Shown here: in pieces, positions 34,629 to 43,537 of the stretch
How the letters are laid out: each line of letters starts with the position of its first letter
How positions within the stretch are numbered: position 1 is the first letter of the stretch
Assembly: GCA_964638715.1 (NCBI GenBank)
Contig: CAZWZF010000007.1
Coordinates: 62,001 to 126,000, forward strand
Direction of reading: 5' to 3'
Source of the DNA: JBAXQQ01 sp037131695
GTDB lineage: Bacteria; Armatimonadota; Hebobacteria; CAIYQO01
DNA: 64,000 nt
Program-made: the position numbers and the translations under genes
The notes under the pieces: generated by a model
Databases searched by the model: none
Told to the model about the DNA's origin: nothing
The model's input: the letters and a program-made list of their open reading frames with translations, nothing else

Positions 34629-37600
34629 TCATTCCACGTCGTCGGGGCCGAATTTCATTTCTTTTGGTTTTTCTATGCAGTTTATTTCTCCCCACAGGGA
34701 TGGGAGGAGTCTGGCTTCTGACGGGATGTCGCATACTACGGTTTGGGATTTGCCGGACCAGTAGATGCGGCCTACTGTGCTGACGCCGTTCTGGTCGCCT
34801 TGCAGTATGCCGATGTCGCCGCGGATGTGGTCGTCAATATTTGGCGCGGGAAATCCAATTTCTTCCCATGGAATTGCCGCTTCCAGTATCCAACCGCTGG
34901 ATACCAGTGTTGTTTTCAATTGTGTTGCCACTTCGACATTATCCAGTTTTTTCACCAAGTCCATGCGGGTTTCACCTACGGGTGATTGGAATCGCCAGTG
35001 TTTATCTTCCGGCGCATCAGGAGCAACCGGTCGGTAAAGCACAACGGTGGGTTTTCCTTTCACAATGCTTATCAGCAAGCGAACATCACCCGGTCCGGCG
35101 GTGGTGCGTTTCTGGTCGGCTTTCGGGTCTAACCCCAGGGTAACATCAACGGCGTCGCCGCCTTTAAATAGCAATGCCGGTTCTTTTGCCGAGTTTTTGA
35201 ACGGACTTTTGCTGGCAGCCCAGACGGCGACATAAAGTTGATCATTGTCATACGCCAGCGCTGCCTGTGCGTCGATGAAATGTTCGGTTCTTATCAGCGA
35301 GCTTTCCCAGTGGTCTTTGAGTGTCACGAATAATTTATCCGGCCAGTCATCAAGCATTCCGTCTATTCCCAGGGTTGCGGTGATATACGGCATGTTGGTG
35401 ACTTTCGGCTCATTGCGCACCTTTTCCCGCGTTGCTTTCAATACTTCCCATTGCTGCTGCTGCTGAATGTTGTCGCTGGTTACGGTGCAGTCTCCGGTCA
35501 ATCGTTTTGCCTGTTCCAAGCCGTCTATACGCACCAGGCTGACGTGATGATGGCCGGCCACCGCGTATAGTTTGCCGTCGCTGGATTTCACCACGCATCC
35601 GTGGTAATGTTCCTGTCCCGGACGCATATCTGTCAGGTCAACCTTACCGGCTTCCCATTCCGGCATGCTCCACGAACGCAAGCCGTATCCAATAGGCCCA
35701 CCCAGCAGGCAGCCTGCCAGCAAGCCGTCTTTGGTATAGCAAAACCAGTCGCCCGGGTCGCTGTTGGTGACAAAATATTCCTCATCGCCCATAGTGAAAT
35801 GGCCGATGGGGACATGTTCCTCGGTTAATACTCCCGGTGGGCGCTGGCCGCCAAAACCGCTGGAATAAAAACCGCCGTGAACATTATTCGGGTTCGGGTA
35901 TGTCCATAACGGTGTGGTGCCATCGGCAGCGTAAAATGTGTTAGTGGTGGACATGCTGAACATGCGGCCGTCAGCAGTGACCCAACCGGTGCGGGAAAAT
36001 GGCGCTTTTTCCAACTTCGCCAGGTCATAAGCTGGAATGCCATTCGGCTGTATGGTTGCGCGCACTCGCTGGCCTTCATAATTAAAAGATAAATCTTCGC
36101 CTACAAAGGCAGATCCAAGTCTTTTCTCGACTAACTGCACTTCATCAACCTGCGGGGTACCGTCAGCGTTTTTATCCCACCACAGGAAACTGTATGCTTC
36201 GCGCATCAACTTGCCAAATTTTTCGCTCAAATCCGGACGAATATCGACATCACCCCATGATTCAAGCGGACCGGTGGCAGCCATTGGCACTGCGATATGG
36301 TCGCGTTCTTCACAAATAGTGGCGACACCCATGCCAACATCAGGACCCACCAGGTAACGCTGCTTATTCAGGTATACCGGACGGGCAGGCGGCGCACCGC
36401 CGGAAGATTCTTTGGCTCCGCTGCGGTAAATGATGCTGTCCAACGTCCAGGTGCGCTCTTTCCAATCAAATATAAATTTCATGCCATTGTAATATATTAA
36501 GCTGCGGTCATTCGGGTCCAACCAACCACCGCCGCCATATTGCGTGGGGCCAAGTAACCATTTTTCCACTTTGCCGTCACGATTTATTCTCTCTACCCGT
36601 TTGGGCTGCCATGAATTATCAGTTACCCACAGCTTTCCGGCACTATCTATAGCGATGCCAAGTGGTTTGTCAAAACGTTCCGGGTCCCACGCACCAACTT
36701 TTTGCCCGCCAGGTTTACCGATAGTGCGAGTAATTTTTCCGGTTTTGGGGTCGCAAACTTTTATATTTTTAGTTCCCAAGTCAGTTATATAAAATATGCC
36801 GTCTTCATCGATGGCGATATCGCCGATGTTATCAAATTTATCGCGGGTGAATATAGTTTTTGACTTCCCGCCATCGAGAGGAACGCTTATTACCTGACCT
36901 TCAGAAGCGGCGAATAGGCTGCCTTTCGGATCAAAAGCAATATTTCCCACTTCAGGTATTGGCAAATGGCGCAGGATGGTTATTTTGCCATCTTTATCGT
37001 CATTGGCAGGCAGTTTGTATTCAGTAATTCGCTGGTCATAAGTTATTGGCAATTCCGGGTCGCTGCCCAGAGATTGGTAAGCGACAATATTGCCAAAACC
37101 AGCCAGGTGAGTGGTGGTAATGGGCAGCGATTCATAAGGGGGTCGGCGGTATCCTTCCGGTTCCAGCACCTTTACCCGCACTGCGCGGGTGTCGGTGATT
37201 GCGCCAAAATCCACGCTGCATACGGTTGGCGACTGCGAATAGTAGCCGGCGAATGTTATCGGTTGAATTTGCCCGGCAAATTTCCAATATTTATCTACAT
37301 CGAGAACTGTTTTCGGATCAATATTTGCTGGTCCGACCCAGTAATCAACGGTAGTTGTGGATAATGGTGTGGGTGACAGAATAGATACTCCGCGCAGTTT
37401 GACAGCATCTTTCCAAACCAATGCCATCCGGGCGGGGGTGTATTTGGAAATTGGCGTTTTCGGGTCGCGCTTTACCGACCATCCGCCAGTGACGGTTTCT
37501 TCGCCTTCGCCATAAACACGTTCCGCGTCCGGCGCCAAGTCGGCAAGTCGATGTCCCATTATCAGGCCAAAAGTAAGGCGAGTGGCGGAAAAACGCAATG

Positions 37601-39686
37601 CCTGGGTGCGCAATCCGCCGGTGGGAGCAAGTGCTATGCCCGGATGTCCCGGCTTGCCGGTTACCGGCAGTTCAACCCAGTCGTCTTCGTTGAACTTCTC
37701 ATTAGCTTTTTCAGCGTCTTCGCCTATCGCTTCCGGGTCGTTGATATCTTTTTCTGAGGCATCTTTTGGCATTTTGGCATCTTGTTTCAATGCAAAAACC
37801 TTTATTGTTGCATCAGGAACCATTATTGAGCCAACCGGTATTTGTTTATGAAATGCCAGTACTAATGAACCGCCTTTTGCTGCATCGCCAAAATATGCCT
37901 GAGTTGAACACGGTATGGCCATATTTGCCTGAGAAGGAGTATTGCGCGGCATAGTTTCGGTAAGGAAAGCAGCGTAGAATTTCATTAATTCATCGTATTC
38001 GCTTTCATTATAATTTTTATCTTCGCGTCCACCGCGATGGCCTTTGCCTTTTCTCAGCCATACAAGGGGTTGAGAAACTTTCGGGTCCATTTCATTTGCG
38101 GTGAATGGCGGCTGCAGCCACGAAACCGGCGGTGGATTGTACGCGACATATAGTTTGTCACCGCGACCGGCGGCGCCGGTGACTGGCGACATGGGCAAGT
38201 CATTATTAACTTCGACCGGCGATATGGTACGGGTTGAGTAATTATTTTGCGAGTCAATCTGCTGAATGAAGTTCCCCCGGATAAAGTAGGCATTTCGTCC
38301 ATCTGACGCAATGCGGTCCGGTCCAAAGAAACCCAGTTGCAACGCGCCTTCTCCCCACAGTTTATGGCCGTCATGATTCACTGCGATAATAGAACTTCCG
38401 CCTTCTGCCACACTGCAGCCTATAAAAATCTGATCGCCAACCTTGCAGGCAGAGTTAGGAGCGCCATGATCGCCCAGCCAGTCGCCTTCGCCAAGTACCG
38501 GAGCGGGCCAGGGTGGCTGCCCGGCGTTGTAAACAGTGCCTTCGTATGTCAGCTTCAACGGAGGGCGCGTAATTGCTTTCCAGGTATAGTCACCCGGCAG
38601 AATGTATTGCCCGCTATCGTCTTTCAAATCCCATGGTTCGCTGACAATCCCTTTGTCCCGGGTAACTTCGGCTATTAACCGCCGGACTGGTTTGCTGGTT
38701 TTCTTGTCAAATAGCTGCAGCGCGATGAAACCGTCCATCGGCATATCGTATTTTAATTGAAAAGGCATCGGCGGCATCGTTTCAAGACTTGGGGGATTGG
38801 GTGTTGTGCCAAGGTTAACCAGTGCGAGCACAAATTGAAAAACATAGGCATTATTCTGGTCTACATAGACGCGAACGGCTTTCGTTTCCACGGGATTATC
38901 TACCCGGTAAACGCAAAAATCGGCAGTATTAATGGTGTGGTCTTTCAGCTTTTTCCAGCGCGAATCCGGTGCGTTCATCGCCACTTCTTTAGTATCTGGT
39001 TTCAAATAATCAACATGAAGATAGGTGGTGCAAATCGTTTTAGTAATAAATCCGGCAACTGCCTGCGGGGTTTCCCATGAACCCAGCCAAACCTGCTTGG
39101 TAAACGCGGCGCCGGTTTCGCGAGAATAGCCCATGGTGGCGGCATCGTAATACCGTTCGGTAAAACATAATGTTTTCGCCATTTTTGAAGAAAAGTTTTG
39201 CGGTGTCTGGTAACGGTCGCTGAATCGCAGCGCGCGGGTGATTACTCCCACCGGCAAGGTTTTTAAAGTGCCACCGGCAATGACAACCCACTGGTCATCC
39301 GCGCTGATATCCCCCGGGTATGCTGCGGTTGGTTTCAGGTAACTGACAGTAGTTCCGATATCCTGCTGAAATTTTGCGGTATTTCCCGCGCGACTGATGA
39401 AGCGGGTGAATATTGTACCAATAACAATAGGCCGGTTGAACGCGATACGAAAATGGCGGTCTTTGCCCGCCAACGGTCCGATTTCCCATGTCGCAGTACC
39501 ATCGCGCAACCCGAAAATCTTCTCCAGAGTGTCGACAGATGCCACACCTTTAGCAATATTCCCATCGAAAGCCGCGCAATTAGGGATATCTAAATCAGCG
39601 GAAGTAAAGGCAGGGGTTAACTCAGCCGCGTGCGTGGTGATGAAGATAAGCAGCAGACCAATAATTGCAATTAAATTTGTGCGCAT
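34629..39686 (-). CDS. giant exported NHL-propeller protein with C-terminal CBM9/DOMON-like domain
   Basis: GAGAGAA precedes the ATG and the signal peptide is MRTNLIAIIGLLLIFITTHA. The 1,685-residue protein has an N-terminal discoidin-like stretch, a FlgD-type Ig unit near residues 310-370 (SEPWDLKDDSGQYILPGDYTW), a propeller with NHL-like units (HLPIPEVGNIAFDPKGSLFA, IGDIAIDEDGIFYITDLGTK, PLGIAIDSAGKLWVTDNSW), a second half with more blades, and a C-terminal domain GIDGMLDDWPDKLFV ... LYVAVWAASKS ... DAVDVTLGLD resembling CBM9/DOMON carbohydrate-binding domains. It is probably a periplasmic or surface glycan-binding protein, possibly with an enzymatic role I cannot identify. It is divergent from the prepilin gene at 39906. 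Confidence 0.65.
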   Translation of the reverse strand: MRTNLIAIIGLLLIFITTHAAELTPAFTSADLDIPNCAAFDGNIAKGVASVDTLEKIFGLRDGTATWEIGPLAGKDRHFRIAFNRPIVIGTIFTRFISRAGNTAKFQQDIGTTVSYLKPTAAYPGDISADDQWVVIAGGTLKTLPVGVITRALRFSDRYQTPQNFSSKMAKTLCFTERYYDAATMGYSRETGAAFTKQVWLGSWETPQAVAGFITKTICTTYLHVDYLKPDTKEVAMNAPDSRWKKLKDHTINTADFCVYRVDNPVETKAVRVYVDQNNAYVFQFVLALVNLGTTPNPPSLETMPPMPFQLKYDMPMDGFIALQLFDKKTSKPVRRLIAEVTRDKGIVSEPWDLKDDSGQYILPGDYTWKAITRPPLKLTYEGTVYNAGQPPWPAPVLGEGDWLGDHGAPNSACKVGDQIFIGCSVAEGGSSIIAVNHDGHKLWGEGALQLGFFGPDRIASDGRNAYFIRGNFIQQIDSQNNYSTRTISPVEVNNDLPMSPVTGAAGRGDKLYVAYNPPPVSWLQPPFTANEMDPKVSQPLVWLRKGKGHRGGREDKNYNESEYDELMKFYAAFLTETMPRNTPSQANMAIPCSTQAYFGDAAKGGSLVLAFHKQIPVGSIMVPDATIKVFALKQDAKMPKDASEKDINDPEAIGEDAEKANEKFNEDDWVELPVTGKPGHPGIALAPTGGLRTQALRFSATRLTFGLIMGHRLADLAPDAERVYGEGEETVTGGWSVKRDPKTPISKYTPARMALVWKDAVKLRGVSILSPTPLSTTTVDYWVGPANIDPKTVLDVDKYWKFAGQIQPITFAGYYSQSPTVCSVDFGAITDTRAVRVKVLEPEGYRRPPYESLPITTTHLAGFGNIVAYQSLGSDPELPITYDQRITEYKLPANDDKDGKITILRHLPIPEVGNIAFDPKGSLFAASEGQVISVPLDGGKSKTIFTRDKFDNIGDIAIDEDGIFYITDLGTKNIKVCDPKTGKITRTIGKPGGQKVGAWDPERFDKPLGIAIDSAGKLWVTDNSWQPKRVERINRDGKVEKWLLGPTQYGGGGWLDPNDRSLIYYNGMKFIFDWKERTWTLDSIIYRSGAKESSGGAPPARPVYLNKQRYLVGPDVGMGVATICEERDHIAVPMAATGPLESWGDVDIRPDLSEKFGKLMREAYSFLWWDKNADGTPQVDEVQLVEKRLGSAFVGEDLSFNYEGQRVRATIQPNGIPAYDLAKLEKAPFSRTGWVTADGRMFSMSTTNTFYAADGTTPLWTYPNPNNVHGGFYSSGFGGQRPPGVLTEEHVPIGHFTMGDEEYFVTNSDPGDWFCYTKDGLLAGCLLGGPIGYGLRSWSMPEWEAGKVDLTDMRPGQEHYHGCVVKSSDGKLYAVAGHHHVSLVRIDGLEQAKRLTGDCTVTSDNIQQQQQWEVLKATREKVRNEPKVTNMPYITATLGIDGMLDDWPDKLFVTLKDHWESSLIRTEHFIDAQAALAYDNDQLYVAVWAASKSPFKNSAKEPALLFKGGDAVDVTLGLDPKADQKRTTAGPGDVRLLISIVKGKPTVVLYRPVAPDAPEDKHWRFQSPVGETRMDLVKKLDNVEVATQLKTTLVSSGWILEAAIPWEEIGFPAPNIDDHIRGDIGILQGDQNGVSTVGRIYWSGKSQTVVCDIPSEARLLPSLWGEINCIEKPKEMKFGPDDVE

Positions 39687-39830
39687 AATAGATTCTCTCT
39701 CATTGCCAGGTTAAATATTCAAACTTTTCATAGGTTATTATACCATGCTGTGTCAATGTTACAATGAGCTTTTATGAATAGATTTACATTTTATTTTCTT
39801 TAAAAAATAGAATTTTTTTATGAAAATAGA

Positions 39831-39859
39831 TTGACTAATGATAGATAGAGTGCTAATAT
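39831..39859 (+). promoter_or_regulatory. promoter of prepilin gene 1
   Basis: TTGACT (39831-39836), a 17-base spacer and TAATAT (39854-39859). Initiation near 39866 places the palindrome at about +8 to +23. Confidence 0.7.
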
Positions 39860-39872
39860 TTTATATCGTTCA

Positions 39873-39888
39873 ATGGTTACGTAACCAT
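39873..39888. promoter_or_regulatory. 16-bp operator-like palindrome ATGGTTACGTAACCAT
   Basis: A perfect 16-bp palindrome just downstream of the -10. Its TGGTTACGTAACCA core has a central CG and TG/CA ends like LacI-family operators. The identical site at 41695-41710 occupies the same position in the paralogous gene. Repression by a LacI-type regulator is inferred. Confidence 0.55.
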
Positions 39889-39905
39889 AATATAAGGGGG
39901 ATCAA

Positions 39906-41027
39906 ATGATCAGTCAACACCATAAGAAAGGTTTCACCTTGATAGAATTGCTGGTAGTAATTGCCATAATTGCCATTCTCGCCGCGATTTTATTTCCTGT
40001 CTTTGCTCGTGCCCGTGAAAAAGCACGACAAACAACCTGCACCAGCAACCAAAGACAGATTGCTGCATCTGTGCAGATGTATGCGCAGGATCATGAAGAA
40101 ACATTTCCCGCACCAGCAACGATTTGGGCAGATCTAAAATTAGATCCGGGAGTATTGATTTGCCCGACAATGGGAAAGTCTGCCACCAATGGGTACTGTG
40201 CTAATGGGATGATTCTTAGTTCCGGGATTGGGCAAATTGATAATCCTTCTGCTGTACCATTAACCTTCGATGGTCAGGCGGTATCTTTAGATACTACACC
40301 ACCGTTTCCGTCCGCTCCAAATGTTGCTACCTGGATATCAGACTATGATTATCGACATTCCAAGCAGATGGTAATCAGTTATGTTGATGGACATGTTGGC
40401 ACCAGTGCAAAATTACGTGGCACTTTTCCAGACCGCTATAAAACATGGATGTCCTATGACTTTCAGGATGGGTTATATCCATTCGGTACATTGCCTACCG
40501 GTTGGCAGGTGATGGACGACCCCACTACTACCAGTGGTAATAAAGTGTTGTACACAATATCACCCAGCACCGGAGCATGGGCGGAAAATAGTTATAATAA
40601 AGATTTGTCTTCAACGCTGGGAAAACGATTTAAAGAGATTTTCATGCAGTCTCCTGCTGTATATGATCCGGTCGAATACCAGTTTTCATTTCGTGGATAT
40701 CGAATTGCTGCTGCAGAAGGCTTTTATTATTCGATGCAATTACAGGGACTTTATTCGGGGTGGTCGTATGAAGCTATTGGCAACGCCTGGAGTTCGGTAA
40801 AAACCGGACCTTATGCCGCCAGTACTGCTGCTACTGCTTTTAAATCTTGCGACTATTCGGGGTATCCAGCATTTAAATTTCTCATCAAACCTGGTCAGTT
40901 TGCTTTTACTTCTGCTCTTTCCATAAATTTGAATTGGCAATTTCACGTAAAAACAGGGAACGCCGGAACTGTGCAAGAAAAGGCCTACTTTGATGACTTC
41001 CTGCTCAGGGAAGTGCTGCCGGGTTAG
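39906..41027 (+). CDS. prepilin-type N-terminal domain protein with H-X9-DG motif (paralogue 1)
   Basis: The 373-residue protein starts MISQHHKKGFTLIELLVV, a type IV prepilin leader cleaved before Phe, then a hydrophobic helix and FPVFARAREKAR. TCTSNQRQIAASVQMYAQDH and LDPGVLICPTMGKS follow. The H-X9-DG motif is in DYRHSKQMVISYVDGH. The C-terminal part (about 175-373) is unlike that of its paralogues and is probably a beta-sandwich binding domain. Such proteins are expected to be exported by a type II/IV-type machine and tethered through the N-terminal helix. A strong AAGGGGG site precedes the ATG. It is the first of a cluster of four related loci. Confidence 0.85.
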   Translation: MISQHHKKGFTLIELLVVIAIIAILAAILFPVFARAREKARQTTCTSNQRQIAASVQMYAQDHEETFPAPATIWADLKLDPGVLICPTMGKSATNGYCANGMILSSGIGQIDNPSAVPLTFDGQAVSLDTTPPFPSAPNVATWISDYDYRHSKQMVISYVDGHVGTSAKLRGTFPDRYKTWMSYDFQDGLYPFGTLPTGWQVMDDPTTTSGNKVLYTISPSTGAWAENSYNKDLSSTLGKRFKEIFMQSPAVYDPVEYQFSFRGYRIAAAEGFYYSMQLQGLYSGWSYEAIGNAWSSVKTGPYAASTAATAFKSCDYSGYPAFKFLIKPGQFAFTSALSINLNWQFHVKTGNAGTVQEKAYFDDFLLREVLPG

Positions 41028-41613
41028 TAAAAATAACATCAACAAACGCCATGAGAAATTGATCTGTACTATTTTCTTGTTCCAGCGTCAACGGTTTTTG
41101 GATGTTGGTAGAATAAAATGCGCATGAATCTGACACCTAAAGTTGATCACCAGCCTGTGGGAACACTTCCTACGTTTATAAACTTACCGGCGGTGATGGC
41201 GAGACGTCTCAAATGTTTACTCAGGCGTGCCAACTCGCTGACCACGTTTACTTTTAGTGTTTGGAGTCAAAGGCAATGTAATCGCGGTCACTTCTTCATC
41301 AGATGAAGTAAATGGTATATTCTTCTTAGTGTCCTTTTCAGATTTTGTGCCAAAAATCATCGATTGATACTTGAAGAGTGGAGATTTAGTAGAATGCGCT
41401 TATACCATCCTGCTGACAGCGGCAAAAAACGCCTTAAATCCTCTCACTTACCTGCGTGTATACCTGAACGCCGCGCAGACAATGGTGGCAAATTTCCAGC
41501 CGATATTAGCCGCTTCTTACCATGGCAAGCAAGCGCAGAAGATATTGCAGCTTGGAAACTACCCCCAACCGATAATTAAAAGGTTGGAGGAATGGGGTTT
41601 ACCGAATACTTAC
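41028..41613. other. spacer with gene remnants between prepilin paralogues
   Basis: 41140-41345 encodes, across a frameshift, remnants such as VYKLTGGDGETSQMFTQAC and then GVKGNVIAVTSSSDEVNG, apparently decayed exported-protein sequence. An IS66-like transposase remnant follows. Confidence 0.4.
41371..41579 (+). pseudogene. frameshifted IS66-family transposase C-terminal remnant
   Basis: One frame reads ECAYTILLTAAKNALNPLTY then LRVYLNAAQ, resembling the C-terminal element of IS66 transposases (ETAKANGLDPYAYLRHLL type). After a frameshift near 41490 the other frame gives ISRFLPWQAS, like the LLPW ending of the same family. No inverted repeats or N-terminal part are seen. Confidence 0.5.
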
Positions 41614-41652
41614 TATTTTCTTTAAAAAATAGAATTTTTTTATGAAAATAGA

Positions 41653-41681
41653 TTGACAAATGATAGATGGAGTGCTAATAT
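41653..41681 (+). promoter_or_regulatory. promoter of prepilin gene 2
   Basis: TTGACA (41653-41658), 17 bases, TAATAT (41676-41681). This copy has a perfect -35, where copy 1 has TTGACT, so it may be the stronger promoter. Confidence 0.7.
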
Positions 41682-41694
41682 TTTATATAGTTCA

Positions 41695-41710
41695 ATGGTT
41701 ACGTAACCAT
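41695..41710. promoter_or_regulatory. 16-bp operator-like palindrome, second copy
   Basis: ATGGTTACGTAACCAT in the same position relative to promoter and start as at 39873-39888. Confidence 0.55.
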
Positions 41711-41727
41711 AATATAAGGGGGATCAA

Positions 41728-42966
41728 ATGATCAGTCAACACCATAAGAAAGGTTTCACCTTGATAGAATTGCTGGTAGTAATTGCCATAATTGCCATTC
41801 TCGCCGCGATTTTATTTCCTGTCTTTGCTCGTGCCCGTGAAAAAGCACGACAGACAACCTGTACCAGCAACCAGCGTCAAATAGCGGCATCAGTTCAGAT
41901 GTATGTTCAGGATCATGAGGAAGCATTACCAGCTGAGACCACTGTCTGGGGAGATTTAAAGCTTGATCCCGGTGTTATGATTTGTCCAACCAAAGGTAAA
42001 TCAATGCCAAATGGTTATGGTTACAACGCAAATGTCAGTGGTGTTGCTATAGGGCAATTTTCTTCACCCATGGAAACAGTGTTAACCGCAGACACCAACA
42101 ATACTTCTAATTTGATTTATATCGGATTTACCGATATTGATTCACGTCATAGCGGTACAGGCATAGTTAGTTATCTGGATGGACATGTTGCGCCAGTGAA
42201 ATCTACAGATATGCCGATTCTTATTGAAGGTACTACGGATATGTTTGCGGGAGCTAATCGCGCAAATGGTCCGTTATCAACTACAACGAACGGATACTGG
42301 ACCGCTTCTACAGCACCTGATACTGGAAAAGATTATGCCACCCCGACTTTTAATGGGTTTATGGCAGGATTTTGTTCATATCAAAATCAGTCTGGAGTTA
42401 TTGTTGCCGGTAATAAAGGAAACCTGACCGGGGGCTGGCATAGAGCTGTGTGTAATTTAGATAGTTGTGCAACAGCTGGCGGTATGCCCACCGGTAATGC
42501 TACAGTGTATTGGATTGTTGAAGGAGATATTAATGGAGTGAATAACGGTGAAGCATCAACATTCCTGGTTCGCAACAGTAGCACAACTGTCGTTGCAGCA
42601 GGAGCTGTATATGGAAACTATGGTGCCAACAGCGATTGGTGTGCTGATGCAAAATCAATAGCGATGTTTGGCACAAATAACTGTACGCCATTATTTTTCC
42701 AGAACTCCCCTGGAGATAGTCGTGAAGACAAGCACTATACGTGTAACCTAACCACATTAGTGACAAGAGATTTTCAGTCATCTTGGACGCATTTTAAAAT
42801 GTTTGGTACCGGGGGATATGTTTATCTGAAGTATGGAAAGGTTCAGCTAAATTCACGTGCTGAAACAGGTTGGATGGATCCATCTACTTTTGAAGTTGGC
42901 GCTCCTTTGCATGATAATTCGCAAAAGTATCTGTTAGTTGCCAATTTGAAATATGCCATAAAGTAG
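41728..42966 (+). CDS. prepilin-type N-terminal domain protein with H-X9-DG motif (paralogue 2)
   Basis: The 412-residue protein is identical to paralogue 1 over about the first 42 residues, then diverges. The H-X9-DG motif is in DSRHSGTGIVSYLDGH. The C-terminal half is different: it contains TGGWHRAVCNLDSCATAGG, NNGEASTFLVRNSSTTVVAA and SSWTHFKMFGTGGYVYLKYG, and resembles a lectin or discoidin-like binding module. It shares the same promoter, operator and AAGGGGG site. The decayed sequence at 43160-43404 matches its C-terminus (SWVHFKMVGSDSKVYFLYG), so a further paralogue once stood downstream. Confidence 0.85.
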   Translation: MISQHHKKGFTLIELLVVIAIIAILAAILFPVFARAREKARQTTCTSNQRQIAASVQMYVQDHEEALPAETTVWGDLKLDPGVMICPTKGKSMPNGYGYNANVSGVAIGQFSSPMETVLTADTNNTSNLIYIGFTDIDSRHSGTGIVSYLDGHVAPVKSTDMPILIEGTTDMFAGANRANGPLSTTTNGYWTASTAPDTGKDYATPTFNGFMAGFCSYQNQSGVIVAGNKGNLTGGWHRAVCNLDSCATAGGMPTGNATVYWIVEGDINGVNNGEASTFLVRNSSTTVVAAGAVYGNYGANSDWCADAKSIAMFGTNNCTPLFFQNSPGDSREDKHYTCNLTTLVTRDFQSSWTHFKMFGTGGYVYLKYGKVQLNSRAETGWMDPSTFEVGAPLHDNSQKYLLVANLKYAIK

Positions 42967-42986
42967 TCCGAGATTGAAAAGTGCAA

Positions 42987-43033
42987 TTTATCTTCCCCAA
43001 GCCTGAGTTTTTATCTGACTTGGGGAAGATAAA
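42987..43033 (+). terminator. intrinsic terminator of prepilin gene 2
   Basis: TTTATCTTCCCCAAG (42987-43001) and CTTGGGGAAGATAAA (43019-43033) form a perfect 15-bp stem; the following sequence is ATTTTG. Confidence 0.75.
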
Positions 43034-43159
43034 ATTTTGTGTGCTATTTACGGTAATTGCATAATTAAATTTAAAGTTTGAAGATAATCTGTCCTGACTT
43101 AGGTATCCTCACCGCATTGAGTAACTCACAGGTCTTTTAATAGACCATCAGATACACTA

Positions 43160-43404
43160 TATATCCAACCATGCACCCAGAGTCATTGTTTTCGAGACCA
43201 GACACAACAAGCCAGAAAACTTCCTGGGTTCATTTTAAAATGGTAGGTTCTGACAGTAAAGTATACTTCTTGTATGGCTCCACAGTATGGAGTGTAAGCG
43301 CATCAAATTGGAACACCATCCGCTACTTCAACCTGGGCGGTGCTAATCATAATAACCAGACCAAAGTTGTATTAATGGATAAATTAACGTATAGCTCGCT
43401 GTAA
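43160..43404 (+). pseudogene. decayed C-terminal end of a third prepilin-type paralogue
   Basis: The frame to 43404 reads TSWVHFKMVGSDSKVYFLYG ... NNQTKVVLMDKLTYSSL, parallel to SSWTHFKMFGTGGYVYLKYG ... SQKYLLVANLKYAIK of the upstream paralogue. The Met at 43171 is not preceded by a ribosome site and there is no prepilin leader. Confidence 0.65.
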
Positions 43405-43461
43405 TTTTTAGAAGCTAAAAAGATTATATACGTTGCAATGAGTATTGATATTTAAGTCATA

Positions 43462-43486
43462 AAGGGCGGGTTTAGAACCCGCCCTT
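43462..43486. terminator. bidirectional hairpin between convergent ends
   Basis: AAGGGCGGGTT-TAG-AACCCGCCCTT, a perfect 11-bp stem. It lacks a T run on the plus strand; AAAT-rich sequence lies on both sides. Confidence 0.5.
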
Positions 43487-43503
43487 ACAGTATGTATATA
43501 TAA

Positions 43504-43527
43504 GTATGTATGTATGTATGTATGTAT
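43504..43527. repeat. GTAT tetranucleotide microsatellite
   Basis: About six uninterrupted GTAT units, ten bases past the stop of the minus-strand gene. Confidence 0.8.
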
Positions 43528-43537
43528 TATTTGATGT

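Larger units (their letters stand above)
39792..40100 (+). repeat. duplicated promoter-operator-prepilin cassette, copy 1
   Basis: 39792 onward matches 41614 onward (offset 1,822). 39868-40030 is identical base for base to 41690-41852. The repeat spans the promoter, the operator palindrome, the ribosome site and the first roughly 42 codons; similarity fades beyond about codon 65. Confidence 0.9.
41614..41922 (+). repeat. duplicated promoter-operator-prepilin cassette, copy 2
   Basis: Direct repeat of 39792-40100; three substitutions in the promoter region, none between 41690 and 41852. Confidence 0.9.
42967..43537. other. spacer with terminator, pseudogene end, hairpin and microsatellite
   Basis: Terminator at 42987-43033, decayed prepilin-paralogue end at 43160-43404, hairpin at 43462-43486 and a (GTAT)n run at 43504-43527. 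Nothing else is evident. Confidence 0.65.

Noticed and set aside
43171..43404. Small intact gene of 77 residues
   Set aside because: No ribosome site or leader; it matches the end of the prepilin paralogue and is best seen as a decayed fragment.
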